A stretch of 64,000 bases of DNA, taken from positions 1,069,001-1,133,000 of the forward strand of contig NC_015259.1 in NCBI RefSeq assembly GCF_000192745.1, in the 5' to 3' direction. Source of the stretch: Polymorphum gilvum SL003B-26A1 (lineage in GTDB: Bacteria > Pseudomonadota > Alphaproteobacteria > Rhizobiales > Stappiaceae). How positions within the stretch are numbered: the first letter of the stretch is position 1; each line of letters starts with the position of its first letter. Shown here piece after piece: positions 45,755-55,606 of this stretch. The notes under the pieces are model-generated. The model had not been told where the DNA came from, did not search any database, and was given only the letters and a program-made list of their open reading frames with translations. The translations under genes and the position numbers were made by a program.

Positions 45755-46486
45755 TCACGCGGCGGTGCGCGTCTTGCCCAGGTAGAGTTCCTGGATGCGC
45801 GGGTCGGTCAGTACGTCGGCCGCCGGTCCCTCGAACAGGGTGGTGCCGAGGTCGAGCACCGTGCCCCAGGTGGAATTCTTCAGTCCGACGATGGCGTTCT
45901 GCTCGACCAGGATGACGGTCATGCCGGAGCGCGACAGCATGTGCATGATCTCGAACATCTGCTCGACGATCTGCGGCGCGAGCCCGAGCGAGGGCTCGTC
46001 GAGCATGACGATCTTCGGCTTCACCAGCAGGGTGCGGGCCATGGCCAGCATCTGCTGCTGGCCGCCGGACATGGTCCCGGCGTGCTGGTGGGCGCGTTCG
46101 CGCAGGATCGGGAACTGCTCCAGCACCTCCTCGATGCGCTGGTCCAGCAGCTTCTGGTCGGAGAGCACGTAGCCGCCCATGCGCAGGTTCTCGCGCACGC
46201 TCATCTTGGGAAACAGCGCGCGTTCCTGCGGCACGAAGCAGATGCCCTTGCGCAGCACCTGGTCCGGGCGCAAGCCGTCGATGCGTTCGCCCTCCAGCAG
46301 CACCTCGCCCTGGCGCAGCGGCAGCAGGCCGACGATCGCCTTCAGCAAGGTCGACTTGCCGGCGCCGTTGGGGCCGATGATGCACTGCACCTGTCCCGGC
46401 TTCACGGTCAGGCTGGCGCCGTTGAGGATGGCCGGGCCACGGCCGTAGCCGGCGACGACGCCGCGTACTTCGAGCAGCTCAGGCAT
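45755..46486 (-). CDS. livF: ABC transporter ATP-binding protein LivF
   Basis: ATPase of 243 residues: Walker A GPNGAGKST, signature MSGGQQQMLAMARTL, Walker B IVMLDEPSLGLAP and the typical LivF end VLTDPRIQELYLG. It starts inside the end of livG (8-base overlap), so the two ATPases are coupled. Confidence 0.94.
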   Translation of the reverse strand: MPELLEVRGVVAGYGRGPAILNGASLTVKPGQVQCIIGPNGAGKSTLLKAIVGLLPLRQGEVLLEGERIDGLRPDQVLRKGICFVPQERALFPKMSVRENLRMGGYVLSDQKLLDQRIEEVLEQFPILRERAHQHAGTMSGGQQQMLAMARTLLVKPKIVMLDEPSLGLAPQIVEQMFEIMHMLSRSGMTVILVEQNAIVGLKNSTWGTVLDLGTTLFEGPAADVLTDPRIQELYLGKTRTAA

Positions 46487-47252
46487 GGGCGGCCTCCGCG
46501 TTCAGTTCGGCGGCATGCGGCGTCGCGCCGCCGCCGAGATAGGCCTCGAGCACAAGCGGATCCGCCTGCACGGCCTCAGGTGTGCCTTCGGCAATCACCT
46601 GACCATGGGCCATGACCACGACCTTGTGGGACAGAGACATGACCAGGTCCATGTTGTGCTCGACGATCAGCACGGTCAGGCCGCGGTCGTTGAGGGCGCG
46701 GATCCGGTCGACCAGTTCGACGAGCAGGCGCGGGTTGATGCCTCCTGCGGGCTCGTCGAGGAGGATGATCTTGGGGTCGGACATCAGCAGGGCGCCGAAA
46801 TCCATCAGCTTCTTCTGGCCGTAGGACAGGTTGCTGGTTTCCTCGTAGGCGAGGCGGGTGATGCCGAGGAACTCGAGAATCTCCATCGCCTTGTCGTATT
46901 CCGCCTGCGAGATCGCCGGGCCGAACAGGGACTTCACGCCCGAGGTCTTCGACTGGACGACGAGGTTTTCCAGGACAGTCAGGTCCTCCAGGTTGCGGGT
47001 GATCTGGAAGGTGCGGCTGAGGCCGCAGCGCGTGACCTGGTGCGGCCGCAGCGCGTCGATGCGCTGCCCCTCCAGCCAGACCTCGCCCCCCGAGGGGGTA
47101 AGCGTCTTGCTGATGCAGTTGAAGGCGGTGGTCTTGCCGGCGCCGTTGGGGCCGATCAGCGCGGTGATCGATCCGCGCTCGACGGTGAATGTGCAGTCGT
47201 CGACGGCACGGATCCCGCCGAAGTGCTTGGACAGGTTGCGCACTTCGAGCAT
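46479..47252 (-). CDS. livG: ABC transporter ATP-binding protein LivG
   Basis: ATPase of 257 residues: LEVRNLSKHFGGIRAVDD start typical of LivG, Walker A GPNGAGKTT, signature LSYGQKKLMDFGALL, Walker B IILLDEPAGGINP. The start at 47252 was chosen at the conserved MLEVRNL. It lies 107 bases downstream of the binding protein gene. Confidence 0.94.
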   Translation of the reverse strand: MLEVRNLSKHFGGIRAVDDCTFTVERGSITALIGPNGAGKTTAFNCISKTLTPSGGEVWLEGQRIDALRPHQVTRCGLSRTFQITRNLEDLTVLENLVVQSKTSGVKSLFGPAISQAEYDKAMEILEFLGITRLAYEETSNLSYGQKKLMDFGALLMSDPKIILLDEPAGGINPRLLVELVDRIRALNDRGLTVLIVEHNMDLVMSLSHKVVVMAHGQVIAEGTPEAVQADPLVLEAYLGGGATPHAAELNAEAAHA

Positions 47253-47359
47253 GAGGCATGGTCTCCCGGACGGAATTGGAACTCGGCGGGCCGGCTGCGG
47301 CCGGCGGCTGCCGCGATGGCCCGTGCGCGGGCTTGCCGCGCACGGGGAACCGGGGCCGA

Positions 47360-48643
47360 TTACTTCCAGGCCGGCTTGGGATGGATCGCCTGGGCGACGC
47401 CGGCGAACTCGTCCGTCGGGTAGATGAAGTTCAGCTTGCCCGCCTGCCACTGCGCCATGAGGAAGGGCCGGTCGATCGGCAGCCCGCGCTCGTCCCAGGC
47501 GAACGGGCCGAGGATGGTGCGCACCGGTTCGGCCTTGGTGCGCGCGTGCATCCACTCGCTCAGCTTGGCGTTGTCCGTGGTGCCGATCGCCTCGATCGCC
47601 TGCACGACGCCCTGGCACACGGCGAAGGGAATCGCCGAGTCCTCGTCAGCGTCCTTGCCGTATTTCGCCTTGAAGTCGGCGAGGAACTGCTGGTTGGTGT
47701 AGTCCTTGCCGTTCAGCGTGCCGACGAAGGGCACTTCCTCGTGCCAGGACGAGTGCACCATGACGCCCTCGGCGTCGTTGCCGAGGCCTTCATGGAACTC
47801 GGCCTGGGTGCCCTGGCTGAGATAGAGCAGCTTGATGTCGGCGCGCACGGTCTTGAGCGCGCGGGTGAGCTGCACGGCCTCCTCGGCCGAGGCGGTCAGG
47901 CCGATGACCAAGTCGGCGCCGGAGCGCTTGATCGAGTTGGCAAGGTTGAGCCAGTCGGAGAAGCCCTCCTCCGGCCAGGTCTCGGTATAGACGACCTCGA
48001 TCTCGGATTCCTTGAGATAGCCTGGGGCGAGGTCGGCAACGAGGCCGCCACCGGGGTTGGTCACCTTCTGGCCGAGGAGGCCGGCGGCGATGGCGTTGGC
48101 GAAGAAGTCGTCGGCGTTGACGAGCGCGGCCTTCTTCGGCCTCTGGTCGGCCGGGATCACGTCGCGGATGGTCGACACCAGGGTCTCGCCAACGTATTCG
48201 GCGGCGTTCTGCTGGAAGTAGAAGGCGTGCTTATGACCCTGCTCCCAGATGCGCAGGGCGCCGCCCGCCGGCACCGGATGGACCTTGCCGTATTTCTCCA
48301 GCACCGAGGAGACCGGGAAGGTCAGCTTGGACGAGAAGGTGCCGAAGATGACGTCGGCCTTGTCGACGTTGATCAGGCGCTCGGCCTGGTTGATCGCGGT
48401 CTCCGTATCGGAGCGGTTGTCGCTGACGATCAATTCGAGCGGGCGGCCGATCAGGCCGCCGGCGGCGTTGATCTGGTCAACGCACAGTTCATAGCCTTCC
48501 TTGTGCTTCTGCCCGCTGACGGAAAAATTGCCGGTCAGCGGCAGGGACGCGCCGATCTTGATCGGGTCCGCAGCCTGGGCCGTCCCGCCGAGCAGGCCGC
48601 ATACGGCCGCCGTCACGAGCGACGTCTTCAACATATCGCGCAT
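47360..48643 (-). CDS. livK: Branched-chain amino acid-type ABC substrate-binding protein
   Basis: Periplasmic type I binding protein of 427 residues, signal peptide ending TAQAADPIK. The N-lobe opens KIGASLPLTGNFSVSG with the GYELCVDQINAAGG helix, the family's usual amino-acid/aromatic-acid receptor layout. It heads the livK-G-F-H-M-GST operon. GGGAGGAAACCG precedes the ATG. Its promoter region contains two LacI-type operators, so import is probably induced by the same signal as the E1/E2 operon. The real ligand is probably the pathway substrate, not Leu/Ile/Val. Confidence 0.93.
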   Translation of the reverse strand: MRDMLKTSLVTAAVCGLLGGTAQAADPIKIGASLPLTGNFSVSGQKHKEGYELCVDQINAAGGLIGRPLELIVSDNRSDTETAINQAERLINVDKADVIFGTFSSKLTFPVSSVLEKYGKVHPVPAGGALRIWEQGHKHAFYFQQNAAEYVGETLVSTIRDVIPADQRPKKAALVNADDFFANAIAAGLLGQKVTNPGGGLVADLAPGYLKESEIEVVYTETWPEEGFSDWLNLANSIKRSGADLVIGLTASAEEAVQLTRALKTVRADIKLLYLSQGTQAEFHEGLGNDAEGVMVHSSWHEEVPFVGTLNGKDYTNQQFLADFKAKYGKDADEDSAIPFAVCQGVVQAIEAIGTTDNAKLSEWMHARTKAEPVRTILGPFAWDERGLPIDRPFLMAQWQAGKLNFIYPTDEFAGVAQAIHPKPAWK

Positions 48644-48687
48644 CGGTTTCCTCCCAGATGTGATCGCCGCGCTTGGTTGTTTTCTTC

Positions 48688-48699
48688 GCAAACGATTGC
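48688..48699. promoter_or_regulatory. LacI-type operator 3
   Basis: GCAAACGATTGC, within TTCGCAAACGATTGCACAA, combines the half-sites of operators 1 and 2 around the central CG. It lies 45 bases upstream of livK, on the promoter. Confidence 0.7.
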
Positions 48700-48953
48700 A
48701 CAACTATGCGGCGCCATCGCCGGCCCGTCAAGAGGAAAGGCCAGGCTGGGGCGGTGGGCGGGTGGCGGCTCCGCGGCATCCTGGGCGACGTAATTGCGAC
48801 GCTCTTTCCGGCTTGTCGTCGGTTTTCCCTCGGAACAGGGCAGCTATCACCATTTTGCATAGACCCCACACAGGCCCCGCGCAGGCGCCCGTAGGTGCGC
48901 GACGCGAGCCGGCTTGCGCTGTCCGGGAGGCTGTGTTACATCCGGTTCATTAA

Positions 48954-48967
48954 TGCAAACGTTTGCA
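48954..48967. promoter_or_regulatory. LacI-type operator 4
   Basis: TGCAAACGTTTGCA is a perfect 14-bp palindrome, nearly identical to operator 1, about 110 bases upstream of the dehydrogenase gene. Confidence 0.75.
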
Positions 48968-49077
48968 CATTTTGTGCGAATTCCATCAGACCCAAGCCGG
49001 CTCGGGAGGCGCGGCGATCTTCGGACGGGCCCGGTGGCGCGTGCGGGAAGCGGACGAGAGTTTCAGGGAGAAGCGTC

Positions 49078-50046
49078 ATGGAAAATGCAAAGCACAAGGT
49101 CGCCTGGGTGGGCATGGGCCGCATGGGCTACCCGATGGCCGAGCGCCTGGCCAAGGCCGGCGTCGACCTCAGCGTGTGGAACCGGACCAAGTCCAAGGCC
49201 GAACCGCTCGGCGCGCATGGCGCGCGCATCGTCGACACGCTGCCGGAGCTCGCCTCGGCCGACATCGTGTTCACGATGGTGTCCACCGGCAAGGATCTGG
49301 AGCAGGTCTATTTCGGCGCCAACGGCATCGCCAGCGGCGCCAACGGCTCGTTCCCGGGCATCTTCGTCGACTGCTCGAGCATCGGCGTCGACCAGTCGGC
49401 CGACCTCAGGGCGCGTCTCGCCGAACGCGGTGCGAAGCTGATCGCCGCGCCGGTCTCAGGCAACGGCAAGTGCGTCAAGGCCGGCAAGCTGAGCTCGGTT
49501 GCCTCCGGTCCCAAGGACGTCTACGAAATCGTCGAGCCCTATCTGCAGACGATCGCCGGCAACGGCGTCTCCTATGTCGGCGAGGGCGAACTCGCCCGCT
49601 TCTGCAAGATCGCGCACAACGTGCTGCTCGGCGTCGTCACGCAGAACCTGATCGAGATCACGCTGATGGCCGAGAAGGCCGGGGTGCCGCGCCACGCCTT
49701 CCTCTCGTTCATCAACGACTCGGTGATGGGCTCGATCTTCACCCGCTACAAGACGCCGGCGCTGGTCAACCTCGACTGGACGACGACCTTCACCCCGGCG
49801 CTGCTGCGCAAGGACCTCGACCTCGGCCTGCAGGCCGCGCGCGAGCTCGGCGTCAGCGTGCCGGTGACGGCGGCCACCCGCGAGGCGCTGCAGATGCATT
49901 TCGGTGCCGCCCAGCTGCAGCCGGATCCTGCGGCCTATCTGGAGAAGGATTTCTCCGCGCTCATGGAGACCATGGCGCTCGCCGCCGGCATGAAGCTCGA
50001 AAGCGAGAACCGGCAGGTCGCGTCCGGCCTGGAAATCCCAGGCTGA
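49078..50046 (+). CDS. 3-hydroxyisobutyrate dehydrogenase-like NAD(P) oxidoreductase
   Basis: Enzyme of 322 residues of the beta-hydroxyacid dehydrogenase family. The Rossmann motif is VGMGRMGYPMAERLAKAG. The substrate loop is APVSGNGKCVKAGKLS, where most relatives have SGG-x3-A-x2-G. The catalytic Lys is in CKIAHNVLLG. It would oxidise a short hydroxyacid or reduce the matching semialdehyde. It starts at 49078 behind operator 4 and leads a two-gene operon with the alpha/beta hydrolase. Confidence 0.9.
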   Translation: MENAKHKVAWVGMGRMGYPMAERLAKAGVDLSVWNRTKSKAEPLGAHGARIVDTLPELASADIVFTMVSTGKDLEQVYFGANGIASGANGSFPGIFVDCSSIGVDQSADLRARLAERGAKLIAAPVSGNGKCVKAGKLSSVASGPKDVYEIVEPYLQTIAGNGVSYVGEGELARFCKIAHNVLLGVVTQNLIEITLMAEKAGVPRHAFLSFINDSVMGSIFTRYKTPALVNLDWTTTFTPALLRKDLDLGLQAARELGVSVPVTAATREALQMHFGAAQLQPDPAAYLEKDFSALMETMALAAGMKLESENRQVASGLEIPG

Positions 50047-50075
50047 AGCGGCGGCACGACGCTGCGGAGCGGGCC

Positions 50076-51140
50076 ATGGCCGAGACCGAAAACAGACTGG
50101 AGGCGGTCGCCGGCCACTGGCTGCCGCGCATGGAGGTGGCCGGCATTGCCTCGGCCACCGCCCGGGCGATCATGGCCGAGGCCGGCGCCTGGGCGAACTG
50201 GTGCAGGGCCTGGACGGCGGCCGGCGACCGCCATCTCGCCCTGGCCGAGGAGGCCGAGGCGAAGGGGCGGCGGGTGACCGCCGGCGACGGCTACGCGCGC
50301 GCCGCGCTGCTTTACCACTTCGCTCAGTTCATGTTCTTCGACGATCCCGACCAGAAGGCGTCGGCGAACGCGCGCAAGCTTGCCGCATTCCGGCGCGCCG
50401 CGCCGCTACTCGATCCGCCGGCCGACCTGGTCGCGATCCCGTTCGAGGGCGGGCACCTGCGTGCCAGCCTGCGCAGGCCGGCCGGGCAGGAGCCCGTCGA
50501 CGCGGTGATCCTGGTGCCGGGCTCGGATTCCACCAAGGAGGAGTTTCCGGCGTTGGAAGCTCATTTCCTGAAGCGGGGGCTTGCCACCCTGTCGCTCGAC
50601 GGTCCGGGTCAGGGCGAGGGGCGGGCGTTCGGACCGCTGCGTGCCGACATCGGCGGCGCCGTTTCGGCGGCAGCCGCATTCCTGCGCGGGCAGCCCGGAC
50701 TGTCCGGACGGCTTGGCCTGATGGGCATGGCCTTCGGCGGCAACCTGGCCTTGCGGGCTGCGACCGCGGTCCCGGATCTGGCCGGCGTCGTTTCCGTCAA
50801 CGGCTTCCACGACCTTGCTGCCATGTGGCCGACGTTCCCGCAGGTTTATAGGGACAACATGCGCTTCGCGCTCGGTGCGACATCCGCCGAGGCAGCTTTC
50901 GAGGCGGCAGCGGCCTTCACCCTGGCCGGCGTGCCGGCGCCGGAGTGCCCGGTGCTGGTCCTTCACGGCGCTCGCGACACGATCTTTCCGCCGGTCGAGG
51001 CGCAGCGGCAGGTCGACTGGGCCGGTGCACGAAGCGAACTCCACGTGTTCCCCGAAGGCAATCACGTCTGCAACAATATCGCCTGGCTGTATCGCCCCCT
51101 CGTTGCGGACTGGCTGGCGGAACGGCTGCGTTCCGGCTAA
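50076..51140 (+). CDS. Alpha/beta-hydrolase-fold protein lacking the nucleophile serine
   Basis: Protein of 354 residues with an N-terminal helical cap-like domain and an alpha/beta-hydrolase core of the FrsA/2,6-dihydroxypseudooxynicotine-hydrolase type. [10 protein letters not shown], the acid in [10 protein letters not shown] and the His in EGNHVCNN are in place. The nucleophile elbow, expected G-x-S-x-G, reads GMAFGG, so Ser is replaced by Ala. Hydrolysis by the usual serine route is therefore unlikely; a Ser-independent C-C bond or decarboxylase-like reaction, or a binding role, are options. It follows the dehydrogenase by 29 bases. Confidence 0.85.
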   Translation: MAETENRLEAVAGHWLPRMEVAGIASATARAIMAEAGAWANWCRAWTAAGDRHLALAEEAEAKGRRVTAGDGYARAALLYHFAQFMFFDDPDQKASANARKLAAFRRAAPLLDPPADLVAIPFEGGHLRASLRRPAGQEPVDAVILVPGSDSTKEEFPALEAHFLKRGLATLSLDGPGQGEGRAFGPLRADIGGAVSAAAAFLRGQPGLSGRLGLMGMAFGGNLALRAATAVPDLAGVVSVNGFHDLAAMWPTFPQVYRDNMRFALGATSAEAAFEAAAAFTLAGVPAPECPVLVLHGARDTIFPPVEAQRQVDWAGARSELHVFPEGNHVCNNIAWLYRPLVADWLAERLRSG

Positions 51141-51167
51141 AACCGGTCAGGGCAATTTCGTCTCGAT

Positions 51168-51182
51168 TCTTAGAATACGAGA
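51168..51182. promoter_or_regulatory. Candidate IclR-type operator A
   Basis: TCTTAGAATACGAGA, part of a longer imperfect inverted repeat (51161-51182, TCTCG...CGAGA). It lies 17 bases upstream of the molybdenum hydroxylase operon and matches the copy at 61182-61196 at 11 of 15 positions. Confidence 0.45.
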
Positions 51183-51198
51183 AAATTGGAGGGTAGCG

Positions 51199-51672
<474 letters not shown>

Positions 51673-51673
51673 C

Positions 51674-52483
51674 ATGTATCGGTTCGACTACCATCGGGCA
51701 GGCAGCGTCGCGCAAGCCGCAGCCCTGCTGGCGGAGCGCGGCGAGGCCGTACCGCTCGCCGGCGGCATGACCCTGATCCCGACGCTCAAGCACCGGCTCG
51801 CCGCGCCGTCCGATCTGGTCGACCTCGGCTTCATCGAGGGCCTGTCCGGCATCGCGATCGGCAGCGAGACCGTGACCATCGGTGCTATGACCCGCCATGC
51901 GGATGTCGCCGCCAGTGCCGAACTTGCCCGCGTGCTGCCGATCCTGCCCCGCCTGGCCGGCCATATCGGCGACCGTCAGGTGCGCAGCCGCGGCACCATC
52001 GGCGGCTCGCTGGCCAACAACGACCCGGCCGCCTGCTATCCGGCCGCGGCCCTCGCGCTCGGCGCGACCATCGTCACCGACCGGCGCGAGATCGCGGCCG
52101 ACGACTATTTCCAGGGGCTTTTCGCCACGGCGCTGGAGCCCGGGGAACTCATCGTCGCGATCCGCTTCCCGCGTGTCGACGCCGCCGCCTACGCCAAGTT
52201 CGCCAACCCGGCCTCCCGCTACGCGATGGTCGGCGTCGCGGTCGCGCGCGGTGCCGGCACGATCCGGGTCGCGGTGACCGGCGCCGGCTCCGGCGGGGTG
52301 TTCCGGCCGGACGTGCTGGAGGCCGCGCTCGCCGTCGACTTCTCGCCCGAGGCGGCGTTGCGGGCGCGGGTGGATGCGGACGACCTGATGTCGGACATCC
52401 ATGCGCAGGCCGATTACCGCGCGCATCTGATTTCCGTGATGGCGAGCCGTGCCGTCGCCGACTGCCTTGGAGGAGCCGCATGA
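51674..52483 (+). CDS. Molybdenum hydroxylase medium subunit, FAD-binding
   Basis: Protein of 269 residues with FAD-binding motifs [13 protein letters not shown] and the [13 protein letters not shown] segment that follows VRSRG, typical of CoxM/xanthine dehydrogenase medium subunits. It takes electrons from the iron-sulfur subunit and passes them to the final acceptor. Its stop overlaps the large subunit start (ATGA). Confidence 0.95.
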   Translation: MYRFDYHRAGSVAQAAALLAERGEAVPLAGGMTLIPTLKHRLAAPSDLVDLGFIEGLSGIAIGSETVTIGAMTRHADVAASAELARVLPILPRLAGHIGDRQVRSRGTIGGSLANNDPAACYPAAALALGATIVTDRREIAADDYFQGLFATALEPGELIVAIRFPRVDAAAYAKFANPASRYAMVGVAVARGAGTIRVAVTGAGSGGVFRPDVLEAALAVDFSPEAALRARVDADDLMSDIHAQADYRAHLISVMASRAVADCLGGAA

Positions 52484-54795
52484 GCGTCCTGCGCATCGGG
52501 GAAGCCGTTCCGCGGCTGGAAAACCGCGACCTTGTCACCGGTATGGCGACCTACACCGACGACCTCGCGTTCGACGACGAGGCGGTCATGGTCATCGTGC
52601 GCTCGCCGCATGCCCATGCGGCCATCCGGGCGATCGACTGCAGCGCGGCGCGCGCGATGCCGGGTGTCCTCGCCGTGCTGACGGCGGCGGAGATGCAGGA
52701 GGACGGTATCGGCGGCTTCCGCCCCCAGTTCACCGTCCCGGATCCCGACGGTGCGCCGATGTTCGTGCCGGACTTCTACCCGCTGGTGATCGACCGTGTC
52801 CGGGCCATCGGCGATCCGGTCGCCGTGGTCGTCGCGGAAACTCGCGAGCAGGCCGAGGACGCCGCGGAACGCGTGGTCGTCGACTACGAGGACGCCGAAG
52901 CCGCGATCCATCCGCGCGCGGCGGTGGAGGCGTCCGCGCCGCTGGTCTGGGAAGCGGCCGGCAGCAACAGGCTGTTCAGCACGAGTTTCGGCGACCGGGC
53001 GGCGCGCGAGGCGGCCTTCGCCGCTGCCGACCACGTCGTCACGCTGAGCTACCGGATCAACCGGGTCACCGCCAATCCGCTGGAGCCGCGAGCGATGATC
53101 GCCCGCCACGATCCTGCCACCGACGAGACCACGTTCTGGACCGGCACGCCGGCGGCCAACCGGACCAGGGAACTGCTCGCGGAGCAGAATTTCCCAGGCA
53201 CCGCGCCCATCCACGTCGTCTCGACCAATTGCGGCGGCTCGTTCGGCATGAAGAACTCGCCCTCGCGCGAGAGCGCGCTGACGGTGTGGGCAGCGCGGCG
53301 GACGGGCCGCACCGTGCGCTGGCTGTCGACGCGTACGGAGGGCCATCTCGGCGACGCGCATGCCCGCGACTGGGACGTCACCGTCAGCCTGGCGCTCGAT
53401 GCCGACGGGACGTTCCGCGCGGTGCACAGCGAGAGCTACGTCAATCTCGGCGCCTACCTCGGCTCCACCGCCCTGGTCATGGCCGTGTCCTATCATGGCG
53501 GCATGGCCGGCATGTACCGCACGCCGGTGGTGACCGCCGACGTTCATGGCGTGCTCACCCACACCCAGCCGCTGGCGCCCTATCGGGGCGCCGGGCGGCC
53601 GGAATCCCTGTTCGCGATCGAGCGCATCATCGACTACGCGGCGGCGACCCTCGGCTTCGACCGGATCGAGCTGCGGCGCAGGAACCTGATCCGCCCGGAC
53701 GAGATGCCGTTCCGCACCGGGCTGCATTACGTCTACGACAGCGGCGACTTCCCGGCGGTGATGGAGCGCGCGCTTGAGCTTGCCGACCATGCCGGCTTCG
53801 AGGTCCGACGCCGGGAGGCGGCGGCGCGCGGCTGCTTGCTCGGCTTCGGCCTCGCCAACGGCATCGAGATCGCCAACAACGGTCCGGGCGGCAAGCTGCC
53901 GCCGGTGCCGGAGTTCGCCCAGATCGTTTTCGAGGCGGACGGCCGCCCGATCGTGCGCATCGGCGGCGGCGAGGGCGGCCAGGGCCAGAAGACGGTGTTC
54001 TCCCAGATTGCCGGCTCGCTGCTCGGCCTCGACGTCGACCGCTTTTCCTTCGAGATCGGCAACACGCGCCGTGTCGAGAAGGGCGTCGGCACGTTCGGTT
54101 CGCACACTTCGGGCGCGGCCGCCCATTCGCTCGCCGATGTGGCCGAGCAGGTGAAGACCAAGGGCCGGGCGCTGCTTGCCGCCGCCTGGTCGGTGTCGGC
54201 GGACGAGATCGCCTACGAGGACGGCGTGTTCCGGCATGCCGGCGGCAACCGCTTCAAGGACCTGGAAGAGCTTGCCCGGGACAATCCCGGCGCGCTCGAC
54301 AGCAAGGCCTTCGTGCCGGCGGACGGCTGCACCTATCCGAATGGCACCCACGTGTGCGAGGTCGAGATCGACAGGCTGACCGGGCAGGCGCGGATCACGC
54401 GCTACGTGGTCACCGACGACGTCGGCACTGTCATCAATCCTCTGCTGCTGAAGGGCCAGATCCACGGCGGCGTGGCGCAGGGCGTCGGCCAGGCGCTGAT
54501 GGAAGACATCGTCTACGAGGACGGCAGCGGCCAGATGCTGTCCTGCTCGTTCATGGACTATGCCATGCCGCGGGCGGACCATTTTCCGCCGCTCAAGGTG
54601 GAGCCGATGCCGACGCCGACCGCAGCCAACGCCATAGGCGCCAAGGGCGCGGGCGAAGCCGGCGTGGTCGGGGCGATCCCGGCGGTGATCAACGCCGTCT
54701 GCCATGCGCTCGCCCCGCTCGGTATCCATCACGTCGACATGCCGGCGACGGCGCAGTCGATCTGGCGGGCGATGCGGGCGGCGAGCCGGGACTGA
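52480..54795 (+). CDS. Molybdenum hydroxylase large subunit (molybdopterin cytosine dinucleotide type)
   Basis: Catalytic subunit of 771 residues. Conserved elements: GGSFGMKN, APYRGAGRPE, GGEGGQGQKT, and the active-site Glu in KGAGEAGVVGAIPAV. The loop PYRGAGRPE, not AYRCSFR, shows that this is not a form I CO dehydrogenase but a carbon hydroxylase of the aldehyde/N-heteroaromatic type. It would insert oxygen from water next to a ring nitrogen or oxidise an aldehyde. Accessory insertion genes (XdhC, MobA) are not seen. The substrate is undetermined. Confidence 0.94.
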   Translation: MSVLRIGEAVPRLENRDLVTGMATYTDDLAFDDEAVMVIVRSPHAHAAIRAIDCSAARAMPGVLAVLTAAEMQEDGIGGFRPQFTVPDPDGAPMFVPDFYPLVIDRVRAIGDPVAVVVAETREQAEDAAERVVVDYEDAEAAIHPRAAVEASAPLVWEAAGSNRLFSTSFGDRAAREAAFAAADHVVTLSYRINRVTANPLEPRAMIARHDPATDETTFWTGTPAANRTRELLAEQNFPGTAPIHVVSTNCGGSFGMKNSPSRESALTVWAARRTGRTVRWLSTRTEGHLGDAHARDWDVTVSLALDADGTFRAVHSESYVNLGAYLGSTALVMAVSYHGGMAGMYRTPVVTADVHGVLTHTQPLAPYRGAGRPESLFAIERIIDYAAATLGFDRIELRRRNLIRPDEMPFRTGLHYVYDSGDFPAVMERALELADHAGFEVRRREAAARGCLLGFGLANGIEIANNGPGGKLPPVPEFAQIVFEADGRPIVRIGGGEGGQGQKTVFSQIAGSLLGLDVDRFSFEIGNTRRVEKGVGTFGSHTSGAAAHSLADVAEQVKTKGRALLAAAWSVSADEIAYEDGVFRHAGGNRFKDLEELARDNPGALDSKAFVPADGCTYPNGTHVCEVEIDRLTGQARITRYVVTDDVGTVINPLLLKGQIHGGVAQGVGQALMEDIVYEDGSGQMLSCSFMDYAMPRADHFPPLKVEPMPTPTAANAIGAKGAGEAGVVGAIPAVINAVCHALAPLGIHHVDMPATAQSIWRAMRAASRD

Positions 54796-54821
54796 CGGCG
54801 GCGGCTGCTGCGGCCGCCGTC
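54794..54821. terminator. Bidirectional hairpin between convergent genes
   Basis: GACGGCGGC (54794-54802) and GCCGCCGTC (54813-54821) form a perfect 9-bp stem with a 10-base loop. It overlaps the stop codons of the large subunit and the TauE/SafE genes. No T-run. Confidence 0.5.
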
Positions 54822-55545
54822 ACAGCAGGGCGTCGACGACGATCTTGATCGCGATGGCGCCGAGCAGCACCAGGATCAGCCGGTCGAAGGTCTGGCGGGA
54901 CAGCTTCTTCGCCAGATGTGTGCCGACCGGCATGGCGGCGAGCACGGTGGCGGTCGCCGCCAGCCCGAGCAGGAAGCGCTCGCTGTCGAGCAGGCCGAGC
55001 GTGTAGAGCCGCTCCATCTGCAGCACCGACATGACCAGGAAGAACACCGAGATCGTCGCGATGAAGGTCTCGCGGCCGAGGCGCAGGGCGTTGAGGAAGG
55101 TGATCGACACCGGCGCCGAGATGCCGGTCGCTCCCTGCAGGATGCCGGCGACCATGCCCATCGGGAACGACAGCGCCAGGCCAGGCTTGTAGGCGAGGCT
55201 CCAGTCAGAGCGCAGCAGGCGGAAGGCGATGTAGACGAAGACCACGCCGGCGACGCCGAGCGACAGGGTGTCCGGCGGCAGGGCGGCCAGCAGGTGGGTG
55301 CCGATCCCAGCCCCCAGCGCCCCGGCGACCGAGAACAGCAGCAGAAACCGGCCTGGCAGCAGATGGCCGCGGTACTGCCAGGCCTGCCAGATGTTGACCA
55401 GTAGGTTCGGCACGATGAACACCGTGACCGCGAACTGGACGTCGAACAGCATTGCCAGGACCGGAATCGCGATCACCGGCGCGCCGGCGCCGGTGGCGCC
55501 CTTGAGGATGCCACCGAAGATGAAGGCGATGAAGGCGTAGATCAT
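54820..55545 (-). CDS. TauE/SafE-family membrane exporter
   Basis: Membrane protein of 241 residues with seven to eight hydrophobic segments. FIFGGILKGATGAGAPVIAIP and GMVAGILQGATGISAPV are the duplicated family motifs. TauE/SafE proteins export anions such as sulfite, sulfoacetate or other organic anions. Downstream (minus) of the ThDP enzyme gene, probably in one operon with it, with a gap of 61 bases. The cargo here might be a product of that enzyme's reaction. Confidence 0.9.
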   Translation of the reverse strand: MIYAFIAFIFGGILKGATGAGAPVIAIPVLAMLFDVQFAVTVFIVPNLLVNIWQAWQYRGHLLPGRFLLLFSVAGALGAGIGTHLLAALPPDTLSLGVAGVVFVYIAFRLLRSDWSLAYKPGLALSFPMGMVAGILQGATGISAPVSITFLNALRLGRETFIATISVFFLVMSVLQMERLYTLGLLDSERFLLGLAATATVLAAMPVGTHLAKKLSRQTFDRLILVLLGAIAIKIVVDALL

Positions 55546-55606
55546 GCCGGGGGCGTCCGATGGCGAGCCGGATCGTGCATCTGGCGTGTGGCAGGCATGG
55601 GCAGGC

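Larger units (their letters stand above)
48644..49077. promoter_or_regulatory. Divergent control region of the liv operon and the dehydrogenase-hydrolase operon
   Basis: 434 bases with two LacI-type operators, at 48688-48699 and 48954-48967, one near each start. GGGAG lies 9 bases before the dehydrogenase ATG. No coding sequence was seen. Confidence 0.6.

Noticed and set aside
52480-54795. Form I CO dehydrogenase large subunit (CoxL)
   Set aside because: The active-site loop is PYRGAGRPE, not AYRCSFR, and no coxDEF genes are present.
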